From Dermatophagoides farinae (taxonomy: Eukaryota > Arthropoda > Arachnida > Sarcoptiformes > Pyroglyphidae): a DNA stretch of 64,000 nt. The DNA lies in the NCBI RefSeq assembly GCF_024713945.1, contig NC_134678.1:2790001-2854000 (forward strand), read 5' to 3'. The notes beneath the pieces were generated by a model. The model worked only from the letters and a program-made list of their open reading frames with translations. It did not search any database and was not told the DNA's origin. Of the stretch, positions 63,501 through 64,000 are shown one piece after another (within the stretch, counting starts at the first letter, position 1; every line of letters begins with the position of its first letter). A program made the position numbers and the translations under genes.

Positions 63501-64000
63501 ATCATCATTCCGGAATGTGATCGAATCGAATTTTTTGTTTTTTTTTTCTCCAACAAGTTCAATTCGGCTATTTCTGTTAATAAAGAGATAAACGATCATC
63601 AATGTCAAAATATTTCAAAGATTCACAATGGTTGTTTTGATGTGTGATGGTTTAAATCCTATAGGATCTTTAGCAAAAACAAAACAAAACAAAAAAGAAA
63701 AAATTCATTCTCTTTTTCTTTCTCCCTGTGTGTGTTTTAGTGTGTAGGATTTCAAAAGAAAAAAAATGTTATAATCAGATTTTCATCGTAAAAAAACATG
63801 CATCGAAATGAAAGATAGTTCAAAACAAGACAGATCAAATTCAAAAACCTCAAAATGATGACTATCGTCGAATATATACACACGTTCCTGATATATTAAA
63901 CAAAAAAAAAAATCTTGACATTTGATTTGAATGACATGAACAACCATCGTTCGTTTATTGAATCTTTTACGGGCTAATCATTGTTGATCCGACAATAAAA
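57510..64000. other. About 6.5 kb without a recognisable gene
   Basis: AT-rich DNA with (CAT)n at 57667-57680 and 61267-61290, (GT)n at 59599-59617, 60048-60062 and 63323-63341, a (CGA)n run near 59165-59180, a T19 tract at 62770-62788, and many A/T tracts. All frames are short and biased. I see no gene, RNA or transposon. Confidence 0.5.
61267..61290. repeat. (CAT)8 microsatellite
   Basis: Twenty-four bases of uninterrupted CAT. Confidence 0.9.

Noticed and set aside
1-64000. tRNA, rRNA, snRNA and CRISPR signals
   Set aside because: I read both strands for A/B-box pairs, conserved rRNA and U6/U1 strings, and spaced direct repeats, and found none; a covariance-model search would be needed to exclude divergent RNAs.

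Overview
The window looks like nuclear DNA from a small arthropod, most likely an acariform (astigmatid, dust-mite-like) mite. That placement is an inference. It rests on very AT-rich DNA full of (ATG/CAT)n, (TTG/CAA)n and (CA/TG)n microsatellites, introns of only 59-136 bp with GT..AG ends, single genes with TATA boxes and AATAAA signals, arthropod-type Ty3/Gypsy and BEL/Pao retroelements, and a NF-X1 (shuttle craft), CREBL2 and glutaredoxin-5 cluster of animal type. It is not bacterial: there are no operons, ribosome binding sites, CRISPR arrays or IS elements.

Layout. 1-0.9 kb: AT-rich flank. 0.9-3.8 kb: a long open Gag-Pol frame of a Ty3/Gypsy retrotransposon, cut off inside the integrase N-terminus, followed 14 bp later by a 119-bp terminal-inverted-repeat element (3847-3965). 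4-12.3 kb: no recognisable gene. 12.3-12.8 kb: a one-exon gene for a secreted Gly/Tyr/Ala-rich protein with its own TATA box and poly(A) signal. 12.8-23.4 kb: no recognisable gene. 23.4-25.3 kb: a minus-strand BEL/Pao Gag with three zinc knuckles, broken at its 3' end by a displaced 183-bp duplicate of its own interior, with a weak LTR candidate upstream. 25.3-28.7 kb: no recognisable gene.

28.7-33.7 kb is a compact island of three conserved cellular genes: mitochondrial monothiol glutaredoxin GLRX5 (+, 2 exons), a CREBL2/REPTOR-BP-like bZIP factor (-, 2 exons, convergent with GLRX5), and an NF-X1/shuttle craft zinc-finger protein (+, 4 exons, 1000 aa, divergent from the bZIP gene across 374 bp). 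33.7-43.7 kb is a gene desert with one GC/CpG-rich, promoter-like patch near 36.9 kb. 43.7-46.1 kb holds two more secreted glycine-rich genes, divergently arranged: a 3-exon minus-strand gene and a 1-exon plus-strand gene with an internal 66-nt repeat. 46-64 kb is mostly microsatellite-rich DNA with a 71-bp hAT-like miniature element (47831-47901) and one uncertain membrane-protein reading frame near 57.3 kb.

How the genes relate: the three glycine-rich proteins have near-identical signal peptides and form a family split across 33 kb. They are probably extracellular (cuticle matrix or antimicrobial), but this is inferred from composition only. The three cellular genes serve separate roles (mitochondrial Fe-S cluster transfer, nutrient-linked transcription, RNA/transcription control); their clustering looks like genome compaction rather than a shared pathway.
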